A DNA stretch of 64,000 bases from Myxococcales bacterium (GTDB lineage: Bacteria; Myxococcota_A; Polyangia; Polyangiales; Polyangiaceae), in contig JAEUKE010000207.1 in NCBI GenBank assembly GCA_016794345.1, forward strand, positions 124,001 to 188,000, written 5' to 3'. A program made the translations under genes and the position numbers. Below the pieces are notes generated by a model, which searched no databases, was not told the origin of the DNA, and saw only the letters and a list, made by a program, of their open reading frames with translations. Position 1 is the first letter of the stretch; each line of letters begins with the position of its first letter. Below are positions 1 through 7,458 of the stretch, piece by piece.

Positions 1-1
1 C

Positions 2-325
2 TCAGCGGCCCGACGGGATGACCGCGCCGCTCTTCGCGACGCGAACCTTCTTGCCGTCACGCTCCTCGATCTTCACCCGGGTGGGCTTCTTCGACTCGGG
101 ATCGACGAGCATGAGCTTGGAGACGTGAATGGGCGCCTCCATGGTGATCTTGCCGCCCTGCTGGTTGCGGGCGTTGGGCTTCTGGTGCTTCGTCACCATG
201 TTCAAGCCCTCCACGATCGCCTTGTCCTGATCCTTCAGGAGCTTGGTGATCGTGCCCTGCTTGCCCTTGATGTCTTCGGCACCGCTGATGACCTGGACGA
301 GGTCTCCGACCCTGAGGCGTTGCAT
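2..325 (-). CDS. rplX: 50S ribosomal protein L24
   Basis: Large-subunit protein that binds 23S rRNA early in assembly. The 107 residues match the usual family length. The N-terminal KOW motif is visible (LRVGDLVQVISGAEDIKGKQG), as is the family segment NMVTKHQKPN. The ATG shares one base with the rplN stop (TGATG), so the two are translationally coupled. It is the last gene of this ribosomal block that lies inside the window; the stop is at the window edge and rplE would be expected next. Confidence 0.97.
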   Translation of the reverse strand: MQRLRVGDLVQVISGAEDIKGKQGTITKLLKDQDKAIVEGLNMVTKHQKPNARNQQGGKITMEAPIHVSKLMLVDPESKKPTRVKIEERDGKKVRVAKSGAVIPSGR

Positions 326-693
326 CAGAGCACCTCCGGCGCGAGGCTGATGATCTTCATGAACTTCTTCGCGCGGAGCTCACGGGCGACTGGCCCGAAG
401 ATGCGCGTCCCGATGGGCTCTTTGTCCTTGTTGATGAGGACAGCGCTGTTCGTGTCGAACTTGATGTAGCTGCCGTCCGGGCGCTGGTACTCGCGGGTCG
501 TGCGGACGACGACGGCGCGCGCGGTGTCGCCCTTCTTCACCTTGGTGCCCGGGAGGGCTTCCTTGATGGAGACGACGATGACGTCGCCGAGGGCGGCGTA
601 CTTGCGCTTCGATCCGCCGAGGACCTTGATGCACATCACGCGGCGGGCGCCGCTGTTGTCTGCAACCTCGAGGTTCGTGGTGACCTGAATCAT
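325..693 (-). CDS. rplN: 50S ribosomal protein L14
   Basis: Large-subunit protein at the inter-subunit interface that contacts 16S rRNA h14. It has the canonical 122 residues and the typical start [22 protein letters not shown]. Its end overlaps the rplX start by one base, and 3 bases separate it from rpsQ upstream, so it is translated within the same operon. Confidence 0.98.
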   Translation of the reverse strand: MIQVTTNLEVADNSGARRVMCIKVLGGSKRKYAALGDVIVVSIKEALPGTKVKKGDTARAVVVRTTREYQRPDGSYIKFDTNSAVLINKDKEPIGTRIFGPVARELRAKKFMKIISLAPEVL

Positions 694-696
694 GGC

Positions 697-1092
697 TCAT
701 GCCTCCACGGGACGAGAGATGAGGCGCGTGACCGTCCAGCGCTTCTGGCGCGAGATCGGGCGGTGCTCCATGATCTCGACGCGGTCGCCCGCCTTGAATT
801 GGTTGAGCTCGTCGTGCGCCTTGTACTTGTTCCGCACGCGAACGTACTTCTTGTAGACCGGGTGCATCGCCTTGCGGATGACCTCGACCACGACGGTCTT
901 GGCCATCTTGTTGGAGACGACGGTGCCGATGATCTTGCGGCGGAAGCCGTGCGCCTCGCGGCGGGCCTCCGTCGGCACGGGCTCCGCGACCGAGACGGGC
1001 GCGGCCGGCGCTGCAGCCGCAGCAGCCTTCTTCTTCGACTCCGCCTTCGGCGCTGCCGGGGGCTTGGACTTGATTGTCTTTCTCTCGGCCAT
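697..1092 (-). CDS. rpsQ: 30S ribosomal protein S17 with long N-terminal extension
   Basis: Primary 16S rRNA-binding protein. The S17 core (RRKIIGTVVSNKMAKTVVV onward, with the YKAHDELNQFKAGDRVEI segment) starts only at about residue 50. Before it lies a Lys/Ala/Pro-rich tail that standard S17 proteins of about 85 residues lack. I chose the ATG at 1092 because GGGAAG lies 8 bases upstream. A GTG at 1101 overlapping the rpmC stop (GTGA) is in frame but too close to that ribosome-binding site. The tail composition suggests a disordered, RNA-contacting extension (inference). Confidence 0.95.
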   Translation of the reverse strand: MAERKTIKSKPPAAPKAESKKKAAAAAAPAAPVSVAEPVPTEARREAHGFRRKIIGTVVSNKMAKTVVVEVIRKAMHPVYKKYVRVRNKYKAHDELNQFKAGDRVEIMEHRPISRQKRWTVTRLISRPVEA

Positions 1093-1097
1093 GACGC

Positions 1098-1304
1098 TCA
1101 CTTCCCTTCGGCGGCGGCGCGCGCACGCTGCGTCAAAATCGTCTTCACGCGCGCGAGGTCGCGGCGGGTGCGGATGATGCTCGCCGTGTCGTTGAGTCGG
1201 TTCGTGAAGTTCTTGAACCGAGCCTGGAAGATGTCCGCTTGGAGCGTCTTCTCCAGCTCTTTCAGAGCTTCATCAGTGCGGTCTCGCAGCTCTTTCGCTT
1301 TCAC
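1098..1304 (-). CDS. rpmC: 50S ribosomal protein L29
   Basis: Small helical protein at the rim of the polypeptide exit tunnel. Its 68 residues start MKAKELRDRTDEALKELEKT, matching the family's N-terminal helix, and the NDTASIIRTRRDLARVKT segment is the conserved C-terminal part. It lies 14 bases after rplP and directly precedes rpsQ, the standard order. Confidence 0.97.
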   Translation of the reverse strand: MKAKELRDRTDEALKELEKTLQADIFQARFKNFTNRLNDTASIIRTRRDLARVKTILTQRARAAAEGK

Positions 1305-1318
1305 GGTTCTGCTCCGAA

Positions 1319-1729
1319 TCAGTGGTCACGAGCGAGGAAGCGGCAGGCCATCGGGAGCTTGTGCGAGGCGAGGCGGAAAGCCTCCTTCGCCATCTCCTCC
1401 GGGACGCCGGAGATTTCGTAGAGGACGCGCCCCGGCTTCACGACCGCGGCCCACTCCTCCGGGTTGCCTTTTCCGCCACCCATGCGGACCTCGAGCGGCT
1501 TCTTGCTGATCGACTTGTCCGGGAAGATGCGGATGAAGAGCTTGCCGGCGCGCTTGCAGTGGCGCTGGACCGCCATACGAGCGGCCTCGATCTGGCGAGC
1601 CGTGACACGCGCGGGCTCGAGCGACTGGAGCGCGAAGTCGCCGAACGAGACGTCCGAGCCGGAGTTCGCGAGGCCGCGGTTGCGGCCCTTCTGCATCTTT
1701 CGGTATTTCGTGCGCTTGGGGGAAAGCAT
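1319..1729 (-). CDS. rplP: 50S ribosomal protein L16
   Basis: Large-subunit protein near the A site and the 5S rRNA region. The 136 residues match the family exactly. It starts [19 protein letters not shown] and contains the [13 protein letters not shown] and [19 protein letters not shown] segments. It is separated from rpsC by 124 bases that carry a palindromic repeat, unusually long spacing for this tightly packed operon. Confidence 0.98.
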   Translation of the reverse strand: MLSPKRTKYRKMQKGRNRGLANSGSDVSFGDFALQSLEPARVTARQIEAARMAVQRHCKRAGKLFIRIFPDKSISKKPLEVRMGGGKGNPEEWAAVVKPGRVLYEISGVPEEMAKEAFRLASHKLPMACRFLARDH

Positions 1730-1772
1730 GACGTTGTCTCTGTGCTGGGCAGCTGGAAGGTTCTTGCTGCTG

Positions 1773-1837
1773 TTTCACCCCCCGGCCCCCCCTCACGGAG
1801 TGAGGGGGGAGAGGGGCTGGGGGTGAGGGGGGTGAAC
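1773..1837. repeat. C/G-run palindromic repeat, full-length copy
   Basis: Both outer arms (TTCACCCCCC at 1774-1783 and GGGGGGTGAA at 1827-1836) and the inner hairpin (CCCCCTCAC / GTGAGGGGG around the GGA loop near 1798) are present. The copy sits between rpsC and rplP. Similar copies occur at 5831, 12438, 31356, 31448, 38484, 48125, 53221 and 54819. They could act as a processing or attenuation hairpin or be a REP-like mobile unit; the sequence alone does not decide. Confidence 0.8.
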
Positions 1838-1853
1838 TTGCGGGGAAGTCCCT

Positions 1854-2543
1854 TCAGATTCGTCGAGGCTTCCGCTGGAGAACCTCACCTTTGAAAATCC
1901 AGACCTTGACGCCGATCTGACCGACCTTCGTGCGGGCTTCGGCGAGGCCGAACTCGATGTCGGCCCGGAGGGTGTGCAGCGGGACGCGACCCTCGCGGTA
2001 GCTCTCCACGCGGCTCATCTCGCTGCCGCCGAGGCGGCCCGCGCAGCGGACACGGATGCCCTTGGCGCCGAACTTCATTGCCGTGGAGACGGCCTTCTTC
2101 ATGGCGCGGCGGAACGCGATGCGGCGCTCGAGCTGGGTAGCGATGTTCTCGGCCACGAGCTGGGCGTTCGTCTCGGCCTTGCGCACCTCCTGGACGTCGA
2201 TGAACACCTCGTTGTCGGTGAACTTCGCGACGCCGGGGAAGAGGGGCTCGCCCTTCTGAGCGGTCGACAGGTTGCCGCTCTTCAGGATCTCGATGCCCTT
2301 GCCGCCCTTGCCGATGACCATGCCCGGGCGCGCCGTGTAGACGATGACCTTGGCGCGGTTGGCCGCGCGCTCGATCTCCACACCGGCGATGTTGGCGTTG
2401 TAGAGGTACTGCTTGATCGCGCGCTTGATCCGAAGGTCCTGGTGCAGCCATTTCGTGTAGGCCGCGCCGTCCTCGTACCACTTGCTGCTCCACGTCTTGA
2501 TGACGCCGACGCGGAAGCCTTGCGGGTGGGTTTTCTGTCCCAT
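1854..2543 (-). CDS. rpsC: 30S ribosomal protein S3
   Basis: Small-subunit head protein at the mRNA entry channel. The 229 residues start [15 protein letters not shown]. The KH type-2 domain is visible ([17 protein letters not shown], about residues 75-90), and the C-terminal domain contains [17 protein letters not shown]. It lies 13 bases after rplV. Confidence 0.98.
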   Translation of the reverse strand: MGQKTHPQGFRVGVIKTWSSKWYEDGAAYTKWLHQDLRIKRAIKQYLYNANIAGVEIERAANRAKVIVYTARPGMVIGKGGKGIEILKSGNLSTAQKGEPLFPGVAKFTDNEVFIDVQEVRKAETNAQLVAENIATQLERRIAFRRAMKKAVSTAMKFGAKGIRVRCAGRLGGSEMSRVESYREGRVPLHTLRADIEFGLAEARTKVGQIGVKVWIFKGEVLQRKPRRI

Positions 2544-2556
2544 GAGAAGCCTCTAC

Positions 2557-2895
2557 CTAGCCCTTCTGATCCAGCTCGATGTGGATGTGGCTGACGCCCT
2601 TGGTCACGCGCGTGGCCCGGCCCATTGCGCGCGGGCGCCAGCGGCGCATGAAGCGGTTGGGCGCCTTGTCGACCGTGGCCTTCGAAACGAACAGGCGGTC
2701 GACGTCGGCGCCGGCGCGGAGCGCGTTCGCGACCGCGCTCTCGAGGAGCTTTTTGACGACGGGCGCGCCAGCCTTCGGCGTGAACTGGAGCATCTGGATC
2801 GCCTCGGCCGCGCTCTTTCCGCGGACGAAGTTGATGATCATGCGCGCCTTTCGCGGAGCGATCCGCGAAAACATCGCACTTGCCTTGCTCTGCAT
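2557..2895 (-). CDS. rplV: 50S ribosomal protein L22
   Basis: Large-subunit protein whose beta-hairpin lines the exit tunnel. The family core IAPRKARMIINFVRGKSAAEA and the C-terminal hairpin (RRWRPRAMGRATRVTKGVSHI) are clear. GAAGGAG lies 8 bases before the ATG at 2895. Another ATG at 2901 is only 2 bases from that site and less likely. Unlike the usual S10 operon, no rpsS, rplB, rplW, rplD, rplC or rpsJ precedes it: the next upstream gene is an unrelated lipoprotein on the other strand, so rplV is the promoter-proximal gene here. Confidence 0.96.
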   Translation of the reverse strand: MQSKASAMFSRIAPRKARMIINFVRGKSAAEAIQMLQFTPKAGAPVVKKLLESAVANALRAGADVDRLFVSKATVDKAPNRFMRRWRPRAMGRATRVTKGVSHIHIELDQKG

Positions 2896-2989
2896 CGACA
2901 TTGCTCCTTCATGACCCGCCTGCGAAGAGGCGGGAGCCCGGGCGACCAACGTGGTCACCTCGAGCACGGCTCCAGGCGGGCTCGTCGTA

Positions 2990-3095
2990 CGCTTCGAGGT
3001 TGCAGCCCGCCACCGGCGAGGTGGATTTTCCTGACCGCGTCACCGGGGCCCCACCTTTCGGTGGCTCCCGCAGCGGCCGGTCAGGCAAGCTGCTC
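2990..3095 (-). promoter_or_regulatory. Structured 5' leader of the rplV operon (candidate)
   Basis: Two hairpins share the same 5-bp stem: CCACC 3010-3014 with GGTGG 3020-3024, and CCACC 3051-3055 with GGTGG 3060-3064. The second is enclosed by an 8-bp outer stem (CCTGACCG 3030-3037 with CGGTCAGG 3078-3085). The repeated CCACC/GGTGG arms could pair in alternative ways. Lying between the candidate promoter and rplV, they would be in the leader RNA and could serve autogenous control. No known leader family was recognised. Confidence 0.4.
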
Positions 3096-3135
3096 TCGGA
3101 GCGCCGTTACGGGCGCGCGAGAAAACGGAGCGCGC

Positions 3136-3164
3136 GTACTACCAGCGGCGTGCAAGACCGGCAA
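3136..3164 (-). promoter_or_regulatory. Candidate sigma-70-type promoter for the rplV operon
   Basis: On the minus strand TTGCCG (3164-3159) and TAGTAC (3141-3136) are separated by exactly 17 bases. The match is 4/6 and 3/6 to consensus. Its position would give a leader of roughly 230 bases containing the paired hairpins at 3010-3085. The rest of the 2896-3363 gap shows no convincing gene. Confidence 0.3.
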
Positions 3165-3363
3165 GGAGAAAAATCGACCCTCCAAAAAGCGAGCCCAGAC
3201 GGGCACTTGGCAGGACGTTTTTCGATCTCTTCTTCATTTCCGGGCGAGGGGCGGCTCGGGTCGTGTGGGGCTCGACAGCGGAGGGAAACAAGGAGAGGGC
3301 CGGGCGCCGTCTCCTACCACCTCCGACAAGATGCGGTAAGGCCAGTCCGAAAAGGCTTGCCGG

Positions 3364-4365
3364 TTGGGCGTTTGCCGGAGAAAACTCCCGACGCCCGTGA
3401 GGAGCTCATCCCTCTTCCACGGTGCGGCGCTGGTTGGTGCAGTATTGACCATCGGCGGATGCGCCCCCCACGTCGCCAGCGCGCCGGCTGCGCCTGGCAC
3501 GGCGCATACCGCTCCTACGCTCGCGGCGCGTCCGATCATCCGTGTGACGGAGCCCGACGCGACCGTCGCGACCAGCCTGGCTCCGCTCGTCGAGGCCGCC
3601 GGGCCGGCTGCGCTGTTCGTGCCCGCTTCAGGTGTCCGCTGCCCCGAGGGGATGGCGCTCGTCGCCGATCGGGTCTGCATCGACCGGTGGGAGGCACACC
3701 TTGTTTCTCTCGTTCCTTCGACCACCGTTCCGCCCGGGGCGCTGTCGGAGCCCGGAGGCGCGGTCCGGCCTCCGCTCACCAAGAAGCTGACGGACCTGAC
3801 GCCGTTCGAGTCGGTGGACGGGGCGTTTGGCTTCCGGGCCGTGTCGGAGCCGAGCGCAGTCCCGCAGGGCTACATCAGCGGGCGCCAGGCGGAGTCGGCG
3901 TGCCGCGCTGCCGGCAAGCGCCTCTGTACGGCGAACGAATGGGAGCGCGGGTGTCGCGGACCGAAGGGTCTCCAGTTTCCCTACGGCAACGAGCGCACCG
4001 CCAAGGTCTGCAACGACGACATCCGCGAGCGACACCCGGTGATCGAGGCGTCGCGCCTCGCCGGCGTCCGCAGCGACCGCGTCTGGATGGATGGAATGAA
4101 CCTCCCGACCATCAACCAGCTCGAGGGCGGGCTCGAGAAGACGGGCGCGCGGGAGGGCTGCGTCACGTCGGAAGGCCTCTTCGACATGGTCGGCAACCTT
4201 CACGAGTGGGTGGCCGACGCGGACGGCACCTTCCGGGGCGGCTACTACATGGACACGTCAAAGAACGGCGACGGCTGCAGCTACCAGACGACCGCGCACG
4301 ACTTCGACTATCATGATTATTCGACGGGGTTCCGGTGCTGTGCCGACCCCGAGCCCGTCGAATGA
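3364..4365 (+). CDS. Lipoprotein with formylglycine-generating-enzyme (SUMF1-type) fold
   Basis: Secreted protein of about 330 residues. An N-terminal hydrophobic stretch ends in a lipobox (VLTIGGC, Cys near residue 33), then an Ala/Pro linker, then an FGE-sulfatase/PvdO-type domain from about residue 95. Family marks are the GMALVADRVCIDRWEAH start, the GKRLCTANEWERGCRG motif, the DMVGNLHEWVAD motif and the C-terminal TGFRCC. The start is TTG 3364, but GTG 3397 gives a more compact signal peptide and is plausible. In bacteria this fold often serves structural or binding roles, so sulfatase activation is not implied. It overlaps the next gene by ATGA, suggesting a two-gene operon. Confidence 0.85.
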   Translation: MGVCRRKLPTPVRSSSLFHGAALVGAVLTIGGCAPHVASAPAAPGTAHTAPTLAARPIIRVTEPDATVATSLAPLVEAAGPAALFVPASGVRCPEGMALVADRVCIDRWEAHLVSLVPSTTVPPGALSEPGGAVRPPLTKKLTDLTPFESVDGAFGFRAVSEPSAVPQGYISGRQAESACRAAGKRLCTANEWERGCRGPKGLQFPYGNERTAKVCNDDIRERHPVIEASRLAGVRSDRVWMDGMNLPTINQLEGGLEKTGAREGCVTSEGLFDMVGNLHEWVADADGTFRGGYYMDTSKNGDGCSYQTTAHDFDYHDYSTGFRCCADPEPVE

Positions 4366-5774
4366 GCCTCAGGTCGAGAGCGACTTTTCTAGCCCTCCTA
4401 AGCCTCGTCAGCTGCAAGAAGTGCGGCCAGGAGAAGCCACAGGAGGATCCGATCGGAGTGCCGCCCCCGCCGCGCGTCACGACGCAGCAGGAGATCGGCA
4501 CCGAGATCGGCGGCGGGCGCGCGCTCGACGTCGGGACGGTGGAGCTCTCGACCGCGATGCGGTGGACACGACAGTTCACCGACAAGGACACGGCGGTGCT
4601 CGCCGGCGACGTCGACGGTGACGCCTGCCTGCTCACGACAAAAGACGGGGGCCGCAGCTTCGTGGCGAGCTGCACGAAGAGCGATAGACCGATCCTGACC
4701 TGGTCCGTCGGGGCGGACGGCACCGCGGTGCTCACGACCGCGCGGCGGATGATCCCGAAGACCACACCGCCCAAGGGCCAGCTCCCGCCGATCGATACGC
4801 TCACCTTCTTCTTCGCCGCCCCGAACCAGAAGATCTCCGCGCCTGCGGACCTCCTGGCGCCGGATCCGAAAGGGGCCGCCACGCCGCTCATCGGTCGCGG
4901 GACCGGAATGGCGGCGGTGCTCGGCCCCACGAGCGCCTCGGTCGTCGTGGAGCTCCGCCCGAAGATGTACGCCCTGGCCTACAGCGCGGGTCCCGGCGAG
5001 CCGCTCCCGGCCCCGGTCGAGCTGCCTCGCGGTGAGGAGCCTGTCATGGCGCCTTATGGCCGAGCGCCCCAGCTGCTCACGGTGAACAAGAACAAGCTGT
5101 GGATCCGGCCCTGGCCGAAATCCGGCGAGAAGCTCGCCGAGCCGAAGCAGATCGACCGGGTCGGCGTGACCAAAGCCCTGCTCGATGATCTCTCACAGGG
5201 CCCCGAATGCGAGAGCGGCGCCTGGTCGTTCCGTCGAGTCGCGCAGCCGCCGAACAAGACGTTCCTGCTCGGGATCTCTCCTGACAAGCTCGTCTTCTTC
5301 GAGCTCCCCGAGACCACGGTGGCCGCCACGCCCATCGCGTGCAGCCCGGAGCGCGTCGTGGTGGAGGCGATCAACCCGACCGATCGACTCCCGAGCCTCG
5401 TCCCCTGCACGATCGACGGCGTCTGCACGCCGCCCGAAAATCGGCCTTTCCTCAAGCCTTGGCCCGAGCCGCACGAACGCCAGATCGCTTTTACCCTCGC
5501 CCCCAAGGGTGTGGTGGCCGTCCAGAACCTGAAGACGAAGCTGAAATGGGCGCTCTACGCGTCCGAGTCGGTGGACGGAGGAAAGCTGTACAACCTCGAG
5601 CGACGCTTCGGCGGCGGCGAAGGAAACACGCCGGACGGCTACGAGCTCAGCTCGCTTCTGTCGGTGGGGGACCGCGTCCTCCTCCTCATTCACGCGAAGG
5701 TGAAGGGATTCCCGCGCCGGTCCTGGTACGTGCTCGCGACGGACGACGGTGGGCTCACGTGGGCACCTCCCTGA
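4362..5774 (+). CDS. Putative lipoprotein of unknown function
   Basis: 470 residues starting at an ATG that overlaps the previous stop (ATGA), so it is coupled to the FGE-fold lipoprotein. The signal sequence MSLRSRATFLALLSLVSCKK ends in a Cys suitable for lipidation. The remainder looks secreted and mostly beta, with spaced phrases such as LLTTKDGGRSFVASC and VLATDDGGLTWAPP that resemble sialidase/BNR (Asp-box) or photosynthesis-stability-type propeller repeats. That resemblance is weak. No catalytic motif was recognised. Confidence 0.7.
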   Translation: MSLRSRATFLALLSLVSCKKCGQEKPQEDPIGVPPPPRVTTQQEIGTEIGGGRALDVGTVELSTAMRWTRQFTDKDTAVLAGDVDGDACLLTTKDGGRSFVASCTKSDRPILTWSVGADGTAVLTTARRMIPKTTPPKGQLPPIDTLTFFFAAPNQKISAPADLLAPDPKGAATPLIGRGTGMAAVLGPTSASVVVELRPKMYALAYSAGPGEPLPAPVELPRGEEPVMAPYGRAPQLLTVNKNKLWIRPWPKSGEKLAEPKQIDRVGVTKALLDDLSQGPECESGAWSFRRVAQPPNKTFLLGISPDKLVFFELPETTVAATPIACSPERVVVEAINPTDRLPSLVPCTIDGVCTPPENRPFLKPWPEPHERQIAFTLAPKGVVAVQNLKTKLKWALYASESVDGGKLYNLERRFGGGEGNTPDGYELSSLLSVGDRVLLLIHAKVKGFPRRSWYVLATDDGGLTWAPP

Positions 5775-5830
5775 CGTCGCACCGCGGCAGCAAGCCGGCG
5801 ATCTCCTTAGCGGCCGTCGGCCCTGCCATT

Positions 5831-5880
5831 TCTCCCCCCTTCGCCCCCCTCACGGCGTGAGGGAGGCCGGGGGGTGAAAC
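5831..5880. repeat. C/G-run palindromic repeat
   Basis: Copy of the intergenic palindrome with inner stem CCCTCAC / GTGAGGG and the outer arm GGGGGGTGAAAC. It lies between the convergent lipoprotein gene and the H1-like gene, where it could also act as a bidirectional transcript end. Confidence 0.75.
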
Positions 5881-5930
5881 GGCAGCGACGCCCCCGCCCC
5901 GACGAGGGACGTCGCCGGGTCGAGAAGGCG

Positions 5931-6566
5931 TTACTTCCGCTTCTTGCCCTTGAGGATCGGGCCGGCCGCCGTCTTGCGGGCGTTCTCGCTGGCCTGCTGC
6001 GCCGTGCGCGCGTCGCCGGCATAACGAGCGAACCGACGGTCGCCGCCCTGGAAGATACGCTTGGCGAGCTTGAGCTCCTTGATCGCCGCGGTCGCGCGCG
6101 ATTGCGGGATGCCGGCAGCCTTCGCCACGTCGCTCGCGGCCATGCCGTTGCCGCCCTTGATGGCGCGCTCGACCAGGTTCAAGAGCTCCGTGCGGTCGCC
6201 GCCGCGTGCGGGACGACCACGGCCGGCGGCCGCCTTGGCGGGCGCCTTCGCGGGGGCCGCCTTCTTGGCGGCCTTCGCGGGAGCCGCCTTCTTGGCGGGG
6301 GCAGCCGGCTTCGGTGCGGGCGCCGCCGGAGCAGCGGCCGGCTTCGGCGCGGGCGCGGGCTTCGCCGCCTTGACGGGCTTCGCCGCCTTGGCCGCCTTCG
6401 GCGGGCGACCACGGCGCTTCGGCGCCTGCGCGACCGCAGCGACCGAGACGAGGCCCTTGCCGCCGTCGAGGCCGAGCTGGTTCTTCACGAGGGCGAGGAT
6501 TGCGTCGTCCGGCATGGAGCGGACGAGCTTGATGATTTGTTGAGTGAATGCGTCGGGACTTGCCAT
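5931..6566 (-). CDS. Histone-H1-like DNA-binding protein with AT-hook and C-terminal winged-helix-like domain
   Basis: 211 residues in three parts. Residues 1-50 are a helical N-terminus (FTQQIIKLVRSMPDDAILALVKNQ). Next is an AT-hook (KRRGRPPK, about 50-57) followed by a long Lys/Ala/Pro tract like eukaryotic H1 tails, with a second GRGRPARGG hook near 120. From about residue 125 a helix-turn-helix-like domain follows (LLNLVERAIKGG, MAASDVAKAAGIPQSRATAAIKEL), ending in a basic KGKKRK tail. It is probably a nucleoid-associated or regulatory protein. Clean AT-hooks plus a C-terminal HTH set it apart from plain H1-like tails. Confidence 0.8.
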   Translation of the reverse strand: MASPDAFTQQIIKLVRSMPDDAILALVKNQLGLDGGKGLVSVAAVAQAPKRRGRPPKAAKAAKPVKAAKPAPAPKPAAAPAAPAPKPAAPAKKAAPAKAAKKAAPAKAPAKAAAGRGRPARGGDRTELLNLVERAIKGGNGMAASDVAKAAGIPQSRATAAIKELKLAKRIFQGGDRRFARYAGDARTAQQASENARKTAAGPILKGKKRK

Positions 6567-6607
6567 GGGATCTCCTCGCGTCGGTACCAGACCGGCGCAA
6601 TATGCGA

Positions 6608-6636
6608 GGACTAGGCACTTCGACAGTGACGGTCAA
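6608..6636 (-). promoter_or_regulatory. Candidate promoter for the H1-like gene
   Basis: Minus-strand TTGACC (6636-6631) and TAGTCC (6613-6608) are spaced by 17 bases, about 40 bases upstream of the ATG at 6566. The -35 is close to consensus and the -10 is weak. An inverted repeat TGACA-TTGG-TGTCA (6645-6658) lies just upstream and could be an operator. Confidence 0.4.
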
Positions 6637-6818
6637 GCAATACTTGACATTGGTGTCAGGAATTTTGCTGTCTGTTTCATACCCTGAAGGGTGTGAATTG
6701 CATCCGCCTCCGGGCCGGATTCCGCGCGCGCTCTCGCCCACGAGGATTGCCGCCGATCGCCCCGACGGCCCCGCCCACCGCCAATGAGAGCTTGATTCGT
6801 TTCGCCGCGGAGGCGAAT

Positions 6819-7421
6819 GTGCTCACGGTGCTTCGGCTCAAGCTCTCCGCCTTGTTGATTGCAGCCCACACCTCTTGCGGGCCAAACCAAGGCCCGGACC
6901 AGGAGAAGACGTCGGTGCCGCATTCTGCCTCGGGCTCGGCGGCCTCGGGCTCGGCCGCGCCGGCGCTGGGCGGCTCGGCGAGCGCGACCGCTTCGGCCTC
7001 GAGCCCGGCTCCGCCGGATTCCAAATGGGTCGGGAGCTGGGCGGGAGAGCTCGATTCCAAAAAGGCCAAGGTCTCGCTCGATCCAGGGGTCACCGAAAAA
7101 ACGTGGGCGGCGGACGACGGCCGAGCCGCGTCGGGAACGGGGACCGTGTCGCTCGTGGTCACCGAGGACGGCTCGGTGAGCGGCCGGGTCGAGGGGGCGC
7201 TCGGTCCCGGCAAGCTCGTCGGCGCGTTGGATCCGGCAGGGGAGCTCCTGTCGGCGACGCTCACCCCCGACCAGCCCGATTCGGCCCCGGCGATGAGCGG
7301 CACCCTGGTCCTCGCACCGCAATCGGGCGCCCCCGAGCTCACTGGCACGCTCCGCGCCTCCTCCGGCTCCGGCGAGGTCGTCCGCGAGGCGACGGTCAAG
7401 CTGAAGCGCAAAGCCCCTTGA
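6819..7421 (+). CDS. Small lipoprotein of unknown function
   Basis: 200 residues. GTG 6819 was chosen because GGAG lies 6 bases upstream and because the resulting N-terminus is a compact signal with a Cys (LKLSALLIAAHTSC). A Ser/Ala/Gly/Pro-rich spacer of about 45 residues follows. The C-terminal half looks like a beta-rich fold (WVGSWAGELDSKK, GTVSLVVTEDGSVSGRVEG, LTGTLRASSGSGEVVREATV), a pattern seen in small envelope proteins. Open reading continues upstream in frame, but nothing there looks like a signal peptide. No function is recognised. Confidence 0.7.
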   Translation: MLTVLRLKLSALLIAAHTSCGPNQGPDQEKTSVPHSASGSAASGSAAPALGGSASATASASSPAPPDSKWVGSWAGELDSKKAKVSLDPGVTEKTWAADDGRAASGTGTVSLVVTEDGSVSGRVEGALGPGKLVGALDPAGELLSATLTPDQPDSAPAMSGTLVLAPQSGAPELTGTLRASSGSGEVVREATVKLKRKAP

Positions 7422-7458
7422 GCCCGGGCGGCGCTCGCCGACCCGAGCGCGGGCGCCG

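Noticed and set aside
3364-4365. Sulfatase-activating formylglycine-generating enzyme
   Set aside because: The fold is right, but it is a lipoprotein with no sulfatase gene nearby. Many such proteins have non-enzymatic roles.
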